From positions 38,238-102,237 of the forward strand of contig NZ_JAECVR010000016.1 in assembly GCF_016055185.1 (NCBI RefSeq): a stretch of DNA of 64,000 bases, in the 5' to 3' direction. The notes beneath the pieces were generated by a model. The model worked only from the letters and a program-made list of their open reading frames with translations, was not told the origin of the DNA and did not search any database. Below are positions 25,940-35,317 of this stretch, in pieces (positions within the stretch are counted from its first letter, which is position 1; each line of letters opens with the position of its first letter). Source of the stretch: Paenactinomyces guangxiensis. Lineage in GTDB: Bacteria > Bacillota > Bacilli > Thermoactinomycetales > Thermoactinomycetaceae. The position numbers were made by a program, and so were the translations under genes.

Positions 25940-27730
25940 TTATACCGGAGAGGGAGTGAGTGAATCTGACGAGACCGTTTGTTTCAATAGCCTGACAGGC
26001 ACCCATCCGCGCACACTATTGATCAGCCAAATGGAATCAATCGTTTTTAAATCATCAAGTGTAAGTACCCGTTCTTCAATCTCACCGCTGTCCAGCAGCT
26101 CTGCCCGCAGGGTTCCGGCAAGCAAACCGCATTCTTGCGACGGGGTAAACTTTTTCCCATTCATCTCAACAACCAGATTGCCAATTGTAAATTCGGTCAG
26201 TTCCCCTGCTTCGTTCCACAGCAGAACATCAAATACATTCGGGTGCTTCCTCCGTTGGGATTCGTACATGCCCCTGTTTGTCGTCTTGTGATACAGGAAG
26301 CGATTTTGTCCGGAAATCGGTTCACTTGCCAAAGCGACCGGACATGCATCTCCAATCGGCTTGACCGGCTGTCCCTCAACCCGGATTGTCCCCTCTTTTG
26401 AAACCAGCAGCCGAACCTTATACACATCTTCCGGGTACATTCTTGCATACTCACTTAAGCTTTTCTGTACCTTCGCGGGGCATACATGAAATTGAAAATA
26501 GTCCGCCGACGCCTGCAACCGTTGCAAATGCCTTTCCAGCAGCCAGTACTTGCCATTCTCCAGCCGTAAAGATTCCAGCAACTGAAATTCCGGGTGTTCC
26601 TCCGTCAGTAAGACAGCTTTGGTAAGAACTTCTTCATATTCTCCTTCAGCTGTTGAATCCCATGTAATGCCTCCACCCACTCCATACTCGGCGATTCCGG
26701 TTTCAGTATCAATAACTGTGGTGCGGATGGGAACATTAAAGATGGCTTCTCCCTGGGGAGTGATATACCCGATTGCCCCACAGTAGACCTCTCTTGGTGA
26801 ACTTTCCAGATCTGCAATGATGTTCATGGTACTCACCTTGGGGGCACCTGTGATCGACCCGCAGGGAAATAGAGCGGATAATATATCTCTTAAGGTGATA
26901 TGGTCATTGGTGGCCGCTTTGATAGTGGATGTCATCTGGTACACGGTAGGATAGCGTTCAACCTCGCAAAGTCCGGTTACTTGAACAGAGCCTTTTTCCG
27001 CCACACGCCCCAGATCGTTACGCAATAAATCAACAATCATCATGTTTTCAGCCCGATTTTTTTCAGATTGTTCCAGCCATCGCCGATGACGAAGATCCTC
27101 TTGCGGCCATCGGCCTCTTTTTATCGTGCCTTTCATGGGCCGGGTTGTGATTGTCTCTCCATCCCATCGAAAAAACAACTCCGGCGAAGCGGACAACACC
27201 CGGAAACGCCCCGTATTTAAATAGGCACTATAATTTGAGTTTTGAGCCCGTGACAATTTGCGATAAAAACCAAGGTCATCTCCGCTGAATTTGGCACGAA
27301 GACGCATGGTGTAATTAACCTGATAAGTATCTCCTCTTTCAATCGCATCCCGAACCGCCTGAACACAATGATTGTAGCTGTTCAAACTTGTATCCGGCTC
27401 CCAGTTGGAAACAGTAAAAGTGCCATCGCTTTGTGGCAGAGAGCACAATGAAGCGGGTTCACGGAACAAACCAAACCATAATAAGGGCATCTTGCCCCCT
27501 TCTTTAACGGAAAAAGCCGGATCAAAAGCAGGAGCTGCCTCATATGAAAGGTAACCGGCTGCATAAAACCCCTTGCTGACTTCATGTTCAATTTCCCGCA
27601 GGGCAGGTATGATTTCTTTCACCGAATGTATTTGAATGATCCTCAAAGGATCTGAGAAAATTACAGGATGCTTCTTCCCTTCAACATTCGCAAATTCAAA
27701 ATGTAAAAACGGAACCTTCGTGCTAACCAT
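25940..27730 (-). CDS. pabB: Fused aminodeoxychorismate synthase component I and aminodeoxychorismate lyase (PabB-PabC)
   Basis: A 596-residue fusion. Residues about 1-360 are the chorismate-binding domain (GDTYQVNYTMRLRAKFSG, KNRAENMMIVDLLRNDLGRV, CGSITGAPKVSTM, GIAEYGVGGGITWDS). Residues about 370-596 are a class IV aminotransferase-like PabC domain (LLERHLQRLQAS, NVFDVLLWNEAGELTEFTIGN). Together they turn chorismate plus ammonia into p-aminobenzoate for folate. PabB still needs a glutaminase partner (PabA), and none is adjacent. I start at ATG 27730 with AAGGCGATGG upstream. It is the only recognisable primary-metabolism gene left intact in the accessory block. Confidence 0.88.
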   Translation of the reverse strand: MVSTKVPFLHFEFANVEGKKHPVIFSDPLRIIQIHSVKEIIPALREIEHEVSKGFYAAGYLSYEAAPAFDPAFSVKEGGKMPLLWFGLFREPASLCSLPQSDGTFTVSNWEPDTSLNSYNHCVQAVRDAIERGDTYQVNYTMRLRAKFSGDDLGFYRKLSRAQNSNYSAYLNTGRFRVLSASPELFFRWDGETITTRPMKGTIKRGRWPQEDLRHRRWLEQSEKNRAENMMIVDLLRNDLGRVAEKGSVQVTGLCEVERYPTVYQMTSTIKAATNDHITLRDILSALFPCGSITGAPKVSTMNIIADLESSPREVYCGAIGYITPQGEAIFNVPIRTTVIDTETGIAEYGVGGGITWDSTAEGEYEEVLTKAVLLTEEHPEFQLLESLRLENGKYWLLERHLQRLQASADYFQFHVCPAKVQKSLSEYARMYPEDVYKVRLLVSKEGTIRVEGQPVKPIGDACPVALASEPISGQNRFLYHKTTNRGMYESQRRKHPNVFDVLLWNEAGELTEFTIGNLVVEMNGKKFTPSQECGLLAGTLRAELLDSGEIEERVLTLDDLKTIDSIWLINSVRGWVPVRLLKQTVSSDSLTPSPV

Positions 27731-27885
27731 GATCCATCGCCTTCTTTCGCTCAACAGGTCACACATATATGATTAAACAAACAAGAGACCCTACCAAATC
27801 TACTTTATTTTGATTCGACAGAGTCTGCAATACCATCTTTTATCTTATTTTCAACCATGCTCACAAACGATTTGCAGGAATCCAT

Positions 27886-28746
27886 TTACTTTTTCGCATC
27901 CCAAACTTTAAGGAACGAATAGGGATTAATCGCCTCCCGCCGAACAGAAAACAGCCCCTCGCTCACATAGATTCCAAAATGTAAATGGGGAGTAAATTTC
28001 CCGGTCATGCCCTCCGGACCATACCCGCTATCCCCCACATATCCAATCACTTGACCTTTGTTTACCTTGTCTCCCTCATCAATTCCATTCGCATATCTGC
28101 TTAAATGCGCGTAATAGTAGTAAATCTGCGGATGCTTGGTATCACGAATCAAAAGCCGCCAGCCCCCCAGACGGTCCCATCCCTTGCGAACCACCTCACC
28201 ATCGGTGGTCGAAATCAACGGTGTACCTTTCGGAGCCATCAAATCGGTACCTTCATGTTTTCGTTTTCCGCCGTACGTTCTTCCGGCTCCCCAGCTGTCG
28301 GAGTAAGAGACCCGCTTGCGATCCTGTTTGCGAAATGGGAACAGGTATGCTTCGGTCAGGGGAGCTGCCTCCCATGCATAAGAATCGGCAATCTCCATCA
28401 TTTGAGTTACCTCCGGGTGGGGGTAAATCTGAAGCAAAGCTTTTTCTACGTTTTCGGGCGAATCTTCTTTCCCGTTCAATAATTTTTTCAATAGACGGGC
28501 ATGCTTGTCCATCGTTTTTTGATTCACTTTTTCGTACTTTGTCTTAACTTCATCAATAGATGCCAGATAAACCCAGGATAACTGATATTGATTCGCTGTT
28601 TTCACATAAAGAGGCGCCAATTTTCCCGGAACCTCAAAGCTCCTGATTTCGTGCTTTTCCCAGGAAATATGATTTTGATCATAAAAATACCATCCCGCGA
28701 AACCCACAAGGATGAGCAGCAAAAAAATCAAGACAAATTTACGCAA
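27886..28746 (-). CDS. Membrane-anchored M23 peptidase
   Basis: A 286-residue protein with one N-terminal membrane segment (about 4-20) and a C-terminal LytM/M23 domain containing HEGTDLMAPKGTPL (first zinc His and Asp) and HLHFGIYV (catalytic and zinc His), so it should be an active peptidoglycan endopeptidase. The middle region (about 30-150) is helical. TTG start at 28746 with AAAGGAG 8 nt upstream. Related proteins act in cell wall remodelling or the spore envelope; the exact role is unknown. The VOC gene is 60 nt upstream. Confidence 0.82.
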   Translation of the reverse strand: MRKFVLIFLLLILVGFAGWYFYDQNHISWEKHEIRSFEVPGKLAPLYVKTANQYQLSWVYLASIDEVKTKYEKVNQKTMDKHARLLKKLLNGKEDSPENVEKALLQIYPHPEVTQMMEIADSYAWEAAPLTEAYLFPFRKQDRKRVSYSDSWGAGRTYGGKRKHEGTDLMAPKGTPLISTTDGEVVRKGWDRLGGWRLLIRDTKHPQIYYYYAHLSRYANGIDEGDKVNKGQVIGYVGDSGYGPEGMTGKFTPHLHFGIYVSEGLFSVRREAINPYSFLKVWDAKK

Positions 28747-28806
28747 CGATGAGACTCCTTTGCTTTCTTCCAATAGAAGTATGGAAATGGTTTCGTGAAG
28801 CAATCG

Positions 28807-29154
28807 TTATTCTTTTACAAACCCCAGTTCATTGCCGTATAAATCGCGAATCGTAAATTTTCTTGATCCATACGGGGTATCACACAACTCTTCGACAATC
28901 TCTGCTTTATGTTTTATTTCTTCCCACAGATGATCTACGTCGGAAACATAAAAGTTAAATCTACCATTAGACGGAACCCTTCGATCCTCAGCAATTGAAA
29001 ATATGGCTCCTTTCTCAGCATCAAAATGAGCATAGTTTGGTTTTTCCGGCGGCCAGGCTCCTGTCACCTTAAACCCTAACACTTTCTCATACCACTCAAT
29101 GGATCGTTGAAGATTAGATACATTCGCTCGAACGTGCATCAATGTTGTCTTCAT
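28807..29154 (-). CDS. VOC-fold protein
   Basis: A 115-residue glyoxalase-fold protein: MHVRANVSNLQRSIEWYEK at the start, FNFYVSDVDHLWEEI in the second half, and RDLYGNELGFV at the end. His7 and Glu111 are candidate metal ligands, but the middle ligand is not obvious. It could be an antibiotic-binding or dioxygenase-like member. RBS GGTGGGGAG upstream of the ATG. Confidence 0.75.
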   Translation of the reverse strand: MKTTLMHVRANVSNLQRSIEWYEKVLGFKVTGAWPPEKPNYAHFDAEKGAIFSIAEDRRVPSNGRFNFYVSDVDHLWEEIKHKAEIVEELCDTPYGSRKFTIRDLYGNELGFVKE

Positions 29155-29246
29155 TTTTTTCTCCCCACCTTAGATTATCTATTTGTACTTAATAATAACA
29201 AAAAATCAAACACAAGTTCTTATCATTGCCCTGAAAATTCAGGTGT

Positions 29247-30706
29247 TTACCAGCGAGCGGTCACTATTTTCTTTCTCGTATAAAACTCAACTCCGTCTGA
29301 ACCGTTGGCATGCAGATCTCCGTAGAACGAATCTTTCCAGCCGGAGAACGGAAAGAAAGCCATGGGTGCGGGCACTCCCAGGTTGACACCAAGCATCCCC
29401 GCATCGATTTCTTCACGGAATTGGCGCACATTTGAACCGTCTTTGGTAAAGATACAGGCACCGTTGGCGAAATCAGATTGATTTGCCACCTTAATCGCTT
29501 CTTCCAGGCTCTCTGCTCTGACAATAGAGAGAACGGGTGCAAAGATCTCATCTTTCCAGATGGTCATATCTCTCTTCACGCCATCGAAAATCGTCGGGCC
29601 GACAAAGTATCCCCGTTGGTCTGTCGCCGTGTCTTTCCGGCCGTCGCGGACCAGCAGGGCTCCTTCTTTTTCACCAGTTTCAATATATTTCAAGGTTCTC
29701 TGTTTATGTGCATCACGAATAACCGGACCCAGGAACACACTTTGGTCCAAACCGTTCCCCATCTTGATATCATCAGCGGCTTGTTTCAATTTCTCGATAA
29801 ACGGTTCGGCAACCTCCCCGACCGTTACCACCACAGAACAGGCCATACAGCGCTCCCCGGCTGATCCGTAAGCGGCATTGATTACCTGCCGGACAGCATC
29901 GTCCAAATCAGCGTCCGGCATGATAATGGTATGGTTTTTCGCACCAGCCAGGGCTTGTACTCGCTTTTTGCGGGCAGAGGCGGTTTTGTATACGTATTCT
30001 GCCACCGGCTGGGAGCCGACAAAGGAGATCGCCTTTACATCCGGATGTTCGAGAAGTCCGTTGACCACCTCATGAGCGCCATGTACCACATTTAGAACCC
30101 CATCCGGAAGTCCGGCCTCGGAGAACAGTTCAGCCAGCCGATTCGCCAAAAGCGGTGTCCGTTCAGAGGGCTTTAAGACAAAAGTGTTGCCACACGCAAT
30201 GGCCAGTGGAAACATCCAGCAGGGAACCATCATCGGAAAGTTGAACGGGGTAATCCCCCAACGATTCCAACCGGGTAACGGTACATTCCCGATTCAATAT
30301 CGGTCGCAATGTCAGGAAGTTGTTTGCCCATCATCAGAGAGGGAGCACCTGCGGCAAACTCAACACATTCGATCCCCCGTTGTACTTCTCCATAGGCTTC
30401 CTGATAACTCTTACCATTTTCCCGGGTAATCTGGGTTGCCAGCTCTTCCCAGCGATCCACCAGCAACTGCTGATATTTAAAAAGAATGCGGGCCCTGCGT
30501 GGAACAGGAGTTTTGCGCCATGTTTGAAACGCTTCCTTCGCTGCCCGCACCGCCTGATCCAAATCTTCCCGGTTGGAAAGCGGTACGTGTGCCAAAACCT
30601 CTTCCGTCGCGGGATTGGGAACGGGTTCTCTTTGATCGGAACCGGATTCCACCCATTTGCCGCCAATGAAGTTCTTTAATGTTTTCACTTCGCTTCTCGC
30701 AGCCAT
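29247..30706 (-). pseudogene. mmsA: Methylmalonate-semialdehyde dehydrogenase (CoA-acylating), frameshifted
   Basis: 30230-30706 gives the N-terminal cofactor region ([15 protein letters not shown] ... [13 protein letters not shown]) and 29247-30253 the rest ([38 protein letters not shown], catalytic Cys in [28 protein letters not shown]). One G is missing from a G run (plus-strand CCCCC at 30255-30259); adding it gives 487 codons, the full family length. The enzyme oxidises malonate or methylmalonate semialdehyde to an acyl-CoA. Either a recent loss or an assembly error in a homopolymer. Confidence 0.85.
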
Positions 30707-30990
30707 TGTTTCAATCCCCTCTCATCAGTTGCCGGTTTGGAATCTCTCAACTTGTCTGGCCTCTATCACCCAATGATTCAAAACGGTGAAAGTTTTTTTC
30801 AGTGAAGCGGTTAACATTTATCTAAATTGTATGATATTTTATACATCCACTCAATATATTTTTTCTTTATAAAAAGTATAGTTCATTTATCATCTAAAAT
30901 ATCATATATCCCTGTCTTTAATTGGCAATAATTCCCTTTCTGCAACCCAGTATAATAGAGTTATGCCACCTTTGGAGAAAGGGGAATTAC
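30707..30990. other. Intergenic region, AT-rich
   Basis: Divergent gap between mmsA (minus) and the channel remnant (plus). It is strongly AT-rich from 30810 to 30910 and should hold promoters for both sides. I see no ORF, hairpin or other element I can name. Confidence 0.4.
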
Positions 30991-31639
30991 ATGTTCCGCT
31001 TAAATACATTTATCAAAATGATTGCCAAGCTAAACTGGCATTTGTACTACGAAATATTTATTACTTTTCTCGTCTTATCCTATGCAATTCTGCTGCTGCA
31101 AAGCACTTTTGATTCGATTCCGGACTTATTGTCGGAAAGGGAAATCGCCGGAATCGATAGGGTTTATACTATTTTTTCTGCTTGAATATATCATTCGGCT
31201 CATCAAGGCACCCGATAAATGGCAATTTGTAAAAAAAATTGGTTTGATCTGATCGCCATGTTACCCGTGGATGCTTTGTTCCGTTTTATGCGCATCATTC
31301 ATATATCGACGCTGTCTGGTGGGCGGTTGTTACCACCACCACCGTTGGTTACGGCGATATTTCCCCGGTTACGCTGGGTGGAAGAGTGATTGCAACCATT
31401 TTGATGTTTACGGGAATTGGCTTGATCGGTTCTGTCACCGCCAGTGTAGCCACTCATTTTATCGAATACCTGAACCAAAATAAAAACCGGTATAATACGG
31501 ATGAAAATCGAGTTCGCTCTGATCTTATCCGTTACGTGCAATCCCAAGCGGAGAAATAAGTGAGGAAGAATATCAGGAACTGTTATCTCTTATGGAAACA
31601 TTACGAAAAAACATCCCGCGATCGATAAAGTTCCTATAA
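30991..31639 (+). pseudogene. Potassium channel remnant
   Basis: ATG with AAAGGGGAATTAC upstream. The first frame encodes two membrane segments (YYEIFITFLVLSYAILLL) and stops after 65 residues. Other frames continue with LEYIIRLIKAPDKWQFVKK, LIAMLPVDALFR, then WWAVVTTTTVGYGDISP, the K+ selectivity filter, and FTGIGLIGSVTASVATHFI, ending EEEYQELLSLMETL. At least three frameshifts, and a segment before the pore is shortened. Non-functional. Confidence 0.8.
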
Positions 31640-31660
31640 AATGAAGATCAAAAACATGAT

Positions 31661-31701
31661 TATGGCTGGTTCTGTCGAATGAAATCAATGAACCGGCCAT
31701 A
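31661..31701. repeat. Inverted repeat between the channel remnant and the ABC gene
   Basis: TATGGCTGGTTC pairs with GAACCGGCCATA (one G-U pair), a 12-bp stem with a 17-nt loop. No U-run follows, so it may be a weak terminator or a leader structure. Confidence 0.4.
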
Positions 31702-31774
31702 GCAAACAGCGAAAAAACCATGCGGAAAACTATTTATTTGCTATTATTGGAAGATACGAAAGGGATGAAAAAAC

Positions 31775-32566
31775 ATGATCATCGATGTAAAACATGTTTC
31801 ATGGAAACGAGAAAAGAAAATGATTTTACAGAACATTTCCTGGCAGGTCAATCCCGGGGAACACTGGTGCCTGGTCGGCCTCAACGGATCTGGCAAAACG
31901 ACATTGTTGAATTTGCTCAATGGTTATATTTGGCCGACCACCGGTACAGTCACCGTCCTTGGCCATCAATTCGGTGAATGTGATTTGCGTGAGCTCCGCA
32001 AAAAGATTGGATGGGTAAGCTCATCGCTCCAGCAAAAACTGTATGGCCATGAAACAGCGGGACGGATTGTCCTGAGTGGGAAATTTGCTTCGATTGGACT
32101 GTACGAACAGCCGGAGAAGCAAGATGAGGAAGAAGCCATCTCTTTAATGGCCTTCTTAGGCTTGGAGGAACTTTCAGAGCGTACATATGATACCCTGTCA
32201 CATGGAGAACGGCAAAAAGTGCTGATTGCCAGAGCTCTGATGGCGTCACCAAGGTTATTAATATTGGACGAACCCTGCACCGGCCTTGACATTCTGGCAA
32301 GGGAGCAGTTATTAAAATTAATTGATAAAATCGCCCGTCAGCCTGGCTGTCCAACGTTGATTTATGTTACCCATCATGTAGAGGAAATTTTGCCGTGTTT
32401 AAGCCATACCCTGCTCCTTAAAAGAGGCAAAGTGTATACAACCGGACTCACGTCAAAAATTATGACTTCTCAACTGCTGAGTGACTTTTTTGACACATCG
32501 ATGGAAGTTCTTCATCAGAACGGGCGATTCTGGATTTCTCTTACCGAACCTTCCACAATTTCGTGA
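31775..32566 (+). CDS. ABC transporter ATP-binding protein (YlmA-like)
   Basis: A 263-residue nucleotide-binding subunit: Walker A GLNGSGKT (35-42), Q-loop near SSSLQQKL, signature LSHGERQKV, Walker B LLILDEP, H-loop IYVTHHVEE. There is no permease gene next to it; YlmA of B. subtilis is likewise a lone ATPase of about this length, so partner and substrate are unknown. RBS AAAGGGATG lies 7 nt before the ATG. Confidence 0.82.
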   Translation: MIIDVKHVSWKREKKMILQNISWQVNPGEHWCLVGLNGSGKTTLLNLLNGYIWPTTGTVTVLGHQFGECDLRELRKKIGWVSSSLQQKLYGHETAGRIVLSGKFASIGLYEQPEKQDEEEAISLMAFLGLEELSERTYDTLSHGERQKVLIARALMASPRLLILDEPCTGLDILAREQLLKLIDKIARQPGCPTLIYVTHHVEEILPCLSHTLLLKRGKVYTTGLTSKIMTSQLLSDFFDTSMEVLHQNGRFWISLTEPSTIS

Positions 32567-32728
32567 GGATTTAAATGATTTTCTTTAAAATAGTTTCTTC
32601 ACCTCCCAGCCTCTATGGCGGAAAGGATATCATACCGGAGGGGTTCTTATCGCTATGGACCTCTCCCTTCCTACTTGGGGGCGTTCGTTTTGCGACAGGT
32701 GATAAGCCCGTCATAGCAGGCATTCGGC

Positions 32729-33196
32729 TTAATATTGTTGGCTGGAGACCAGCCCTAATTTTTGCGAAATTCCGATTTCGTCCATCATCCGGATCATGTT
32801 GACTCGGATGGGACCGGCCAAACTGGCCTGTTTTTTGGCTTGATAACAGATCTCTTCCGCAGAGTTCCCTTGACGTAAAGAATCCCGTGCTTGTGCGTAA
32901 GAAAGCATCATCTGGCTCCAGCCCGGGGTAATGCCTACTTTCACTATTTTTGCTTCAGGGTTTAAATAATCAAATGGACCATATGAGATCTCCATGCCAT
33001 TTTCTTTCTCCAGTAAAAAATCTGGCCGGAGCAAGTTCTTTTTACTGATATGCTCAGGCAAACTTGAAATTTTTTCTGTGTAAAGATGAAATAAGGAGTT
33101 ATTTACCAGCATAAACTTCCTCCACGTTTGCTTCTTTATCTGCTGCGGGAAATTCCGGGATAAATAGTTAAACTCTGGAATAAACTGGAGAATCAC
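32729..33196 (-). CDS. Hypothetical protein, possibly uracil-DNA-glycosylase-like
   Basis: A 155-residue protein not assigned with confidence. The segment VGITPGWSQMMLSYAQARDS recalls the GxxPG-type loop of uracil-DNA-glycosylase-fold proteins, and IRVNMIRMMDEIG follows. Sequence after the stop to 32590 may hold further broken coding frames, so the protein may be truncated at the C-terminus. A lone minus-strand gene between two plus-strand genes. Confidence 0.45.
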   Translation of the reverse strand: MILQFIPEFNYLSRNFPQQIKKQTWRKFMLVNNSLFHLYTEKISSLPEHISKKNLLRPDFLLEKENGMEISYGPFDYLNPEAKIVKVGITPGWSQMMLSYAQARDSLRQGNSAEEICYQAKKQASLAGPIRVNMIRMMDEIGISQKLGLVSSQQY

Positions 33197-33249
33197 CGGC
33201 TTAAACAGGCCGATTTTTTGTTAATTATTTCGACTATCTAAAAATATGA

Positions 33250-33255
33250 TATAAT
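33250..33255 (+). promoter_or_regulatory. Extended -10 promoter of the nitronate monooxygenase gene
   Basis: TGATATAAT (TG, one base, TATAAT at 33250-33255) is an extended -10 box; no convincing -35 is seen. It lies about 70 nt before the ATG. Confidence 0.4.
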
Positions 33256-33322
33256 TTTTTATTAAAGATGACTTATCTTATTGAGGGTGTAAAAATCTTT
33301 TTATCAACATTGAGGTGAAACG

Positions 33323-34387
33323 ATGGTCCTGAATTCTCTTTCTATCCCTATTATCCAGGCCCCAATGGCCGGAGGTGTCTCAACTCCCGATCTCGCATCT
33401 CAAGTATCTCGTGCCGGCGGGCTTGGCTTTCTCGCAGGCGGATACAAAACAGCCTCAGCCATGCAAAAAGAAATTCATGCTGTACGGGATCTGACAGATC
33501 AACCTTTTGGAGTAAATATTTTTGTGCCGGGTGATGATCGCGTTGATGTTGAAACAATAGACCGTTATCGGGAAAGTTTGGAACCGGAAGCCCGACGTCT
33601 CGGCGTGAGTCTCGGTGAACCCCTGTCAGATGATGATGACTGGAATGCCAAGCTCGCTGTTCTGTATAAGGAACGGGTACCCGTGGTAAGTTTCACATTT
33701 GGCTGTCCTTCGTCTGACATTATAGCAAAACTGAAACATTGCGGATCATTGGTTGTAGTAACTGTTACAACCATACAGGAAGCTCTTGCAGCCAAACAGG
33801 CAGGCGCTGATGCGTTATGTGTGCAAGGTGCAGAGGCTGGCGGTCATCGCGCATCGTTCCACAATCATCTTTCCGATGATCAAGACCTGAGCCTTCTTGT
33901 GCTGCTCGGCCTCATTCGTGAAAAAGCGGATTTACCGCTGATCGCCGCGGGAGGAATCATGCATGGCCGCGACATCGCTGCGGTACTGACGGCAGGCGCC
34001 TGTGCGGCACAATTAGGGACTGCATTTTTGCGCTGTCCGGAAAGCGGGGCACATCCGGTACATAAAGCTGCCCTCCATGATCCGCGTTTCACTTCGACGG
34101 CGTTCACCCGTGCCTTTACTGGGCGTCGTGCCCGCGGTTTGGCTAACCGTTTCATGTCTGAGTATGAACCGATGGCACCCGCAGCGTATCCACATCTCCA
34201 TCATCTCACGAAAGAACTGCGGAAAGCCGCCGCACAGGCGGGGGACCCCCACTCTATGTCATTATGGGCCGGACAGGGTTATCCACTTGCCCGGGAAATA
34301 CCCGCAGCCGAGCTGGTTCATCTGTTGATGGATGAGACTAGAAGCGCGCTGGCTGAGTCAACCAGAAAACTTGGCCTCTCAATCTGA
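33323..34387 (+). CDS. Nitronate monooxygenase
   Basis: A 354-residue FMN TIM-barrel enzyme of the NMO/2-nitropropane dioxygenase family: IIQAPMAGGVSTPDLASQV at the start, CVQGAEAGGHRASFH with the catalytic His, PLIAAGGIMHGRDIAAVL and QLGTAFLRCPESG for phosphate binding. It detoxifies alkyl nitronates such as propionate 3-nitronate. RBS GAGGTGAAACG before the ATG. Length and all blocks are complete, unlike many neighbours. Confidence 0.88.
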   Translation: MVLNSLSIPIIQAPMAGGVSTPDLASQVSRAGGLGFLAGGYKTASAMQKEIHAVRDLTDQPFGVNIFVPGDDRVDVETIDRYRESLEPEARRLGVSLGEPLSDDDDWNAKLAVLYKERVPVVSFTFGCPSSDIIAKLKHCGSLVVVTVTTIQEALAAKQAGADALCVQGAEAGGHRASFHNHLSDDQDLSLLVLLGLIREKADLPLIAAGGIMHGRDIAAVLTAGACAAQLGTAFLRCPESGAHPVHKAALHDPRFTSTAFTRAFTGRRARGLANRFMSEYEPMAPAAYPHLHHLTKELRKAAAQAGDPHSMSLWAGQGYPLAREIPAAELVHLLMDETRSALAESTRKLGLSI

Positions 34388-34464
34388 TTTTGTTGTTTTC
34401 AAGCTTGCGTGTCTACTTTGCACAGAAATAAGATAAAGCATACCACATGAAAGGAGAAGATAAA

Positions 34465-34951
34465 ATGTATGTAAATGCCAGGAGCATCATTGAACGTGAA
34501 ATTAACAACGAAACAGAAATATTATTGAATTCGCGATCGCCCTCCGGACCCGAAAGCGTTAGAGTTTCCCTGTGGAAGGCTGGAAGAATTTGAATCTGCT
34601 TTAGACGCATTAAAGCGTGAGGTCAAAGAAGAAACAGGCCTCACTGTTACTGAAATTCTGGATGATCCTCACCATATTGTTCAACAAGGGTCTGTTACAA
34701 TTATGGAGTGCCTGACACCATTCTGTTTATCAAACATTGCAAGGCCCAATTGACACATTAGGTTTTTTCTTCCGCTGCCGCGCGGAAGGCCTATTGATTC
34801 CAGCGGAGATGGTTCATACGAACATCGCTGGCTTTCGATAAAAGAAGTTGCACAATAATTCAATGCGACTCCTGATTTGTTTGATGGGGGCACACAGGCT
34901 GCCTTGAAATTTTATTTCATGTGGCAATCCATCCAGGCACTGAAGAAATAG
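34465..34951 (+). pseudogene. Nudix hydrolase remnant
   Basis: Starts well (AAGGAGAAG, then MYVNARSIIEREINNETEI) but shifts frame before the Nudix box, which is readable as GRLEEFESALDALKREVK then EETGLTVTEI, matching Gx5Ex7REUxEExGU. Further shifts and a stop follow before HRWLSIKEVAQ and FDGGTQAALKFYFMWQSI. All conserved blocks survive but in at least three frames, so it is inactive. Confidence 0.8.
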
Positions 34952-34966
34952 CGCGGGTCAAATTAG

Positions 34967-35140
34967 CTAGTCATGAAGATTTTCTGTTTTTGGTTCAATA
35001 TAAGTTAATCCCGTTGTATGGTATTGTGCTTCAATTTCTTCATGTATGATGTCACAATCTGTTAATTCTTGATCTAACTCTTTTTCTCTCAATGTTTTTA
35101 GGTCCGCTTTGGTTTCAACTGATTTTTCATTTTCCTTCAT
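34967..35140 (-). CDS. Small hypothetical protein, 57 residues
   Basis: A short minus-strand frame, MKENEKSVETKADLKTLREK through DQELTDCDIIHEEIEAQY to TENLHD, highly charged and helical at the start. It has GGAGTGA 6 nt before the ATG. No recognised family. It may be a real small gene, as the ribosome site and codon pattern are reasonable, but nothing else confirms it. Confidence 0.4.
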   Translation of the reverse strand: MKENEKSVETKADLKTLREKELDQELTDCDIIHEEIEAQYHTTGLTYIEPKTENLHD

Positions 35141-35237
35141 CTATTTCACTCCAATTCATTTTTATTCCGGTACATATTATTTCCTGTTACCCTTTAAACC
35201 ATTTGTCCCTCTTCTTTATATGCTTTCTGACATACAA

Positions 35238-35268
35238 TACCCCCCTATTTCTTAAAATTAGGGGGGGT
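35238..35268 (-). terminator. G/C-rich hairpin downstream of scpB
   Basis: TACCCCCCTA / TAGGGGGGGT stem about 50 nt past the scpB stop. It lacks a U-run, so it may be a weak terminator or a block to readthrough from either side. It marks the end of the conserved block. Confidence 0.4.
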
Positions 35269-35317
35269 GTATGTCTGTTTAATTCTGTCTCTCATCGATT
35301 CAATTTATGTAACATTC

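Noticed and set aside
10402..35317. Prophage or integrative element in the accessory block
   Set aside because: No integrase, terminase, capsid or conjugation gene is visible, and no tRNA boundary was seen; it is called a hotspot only.
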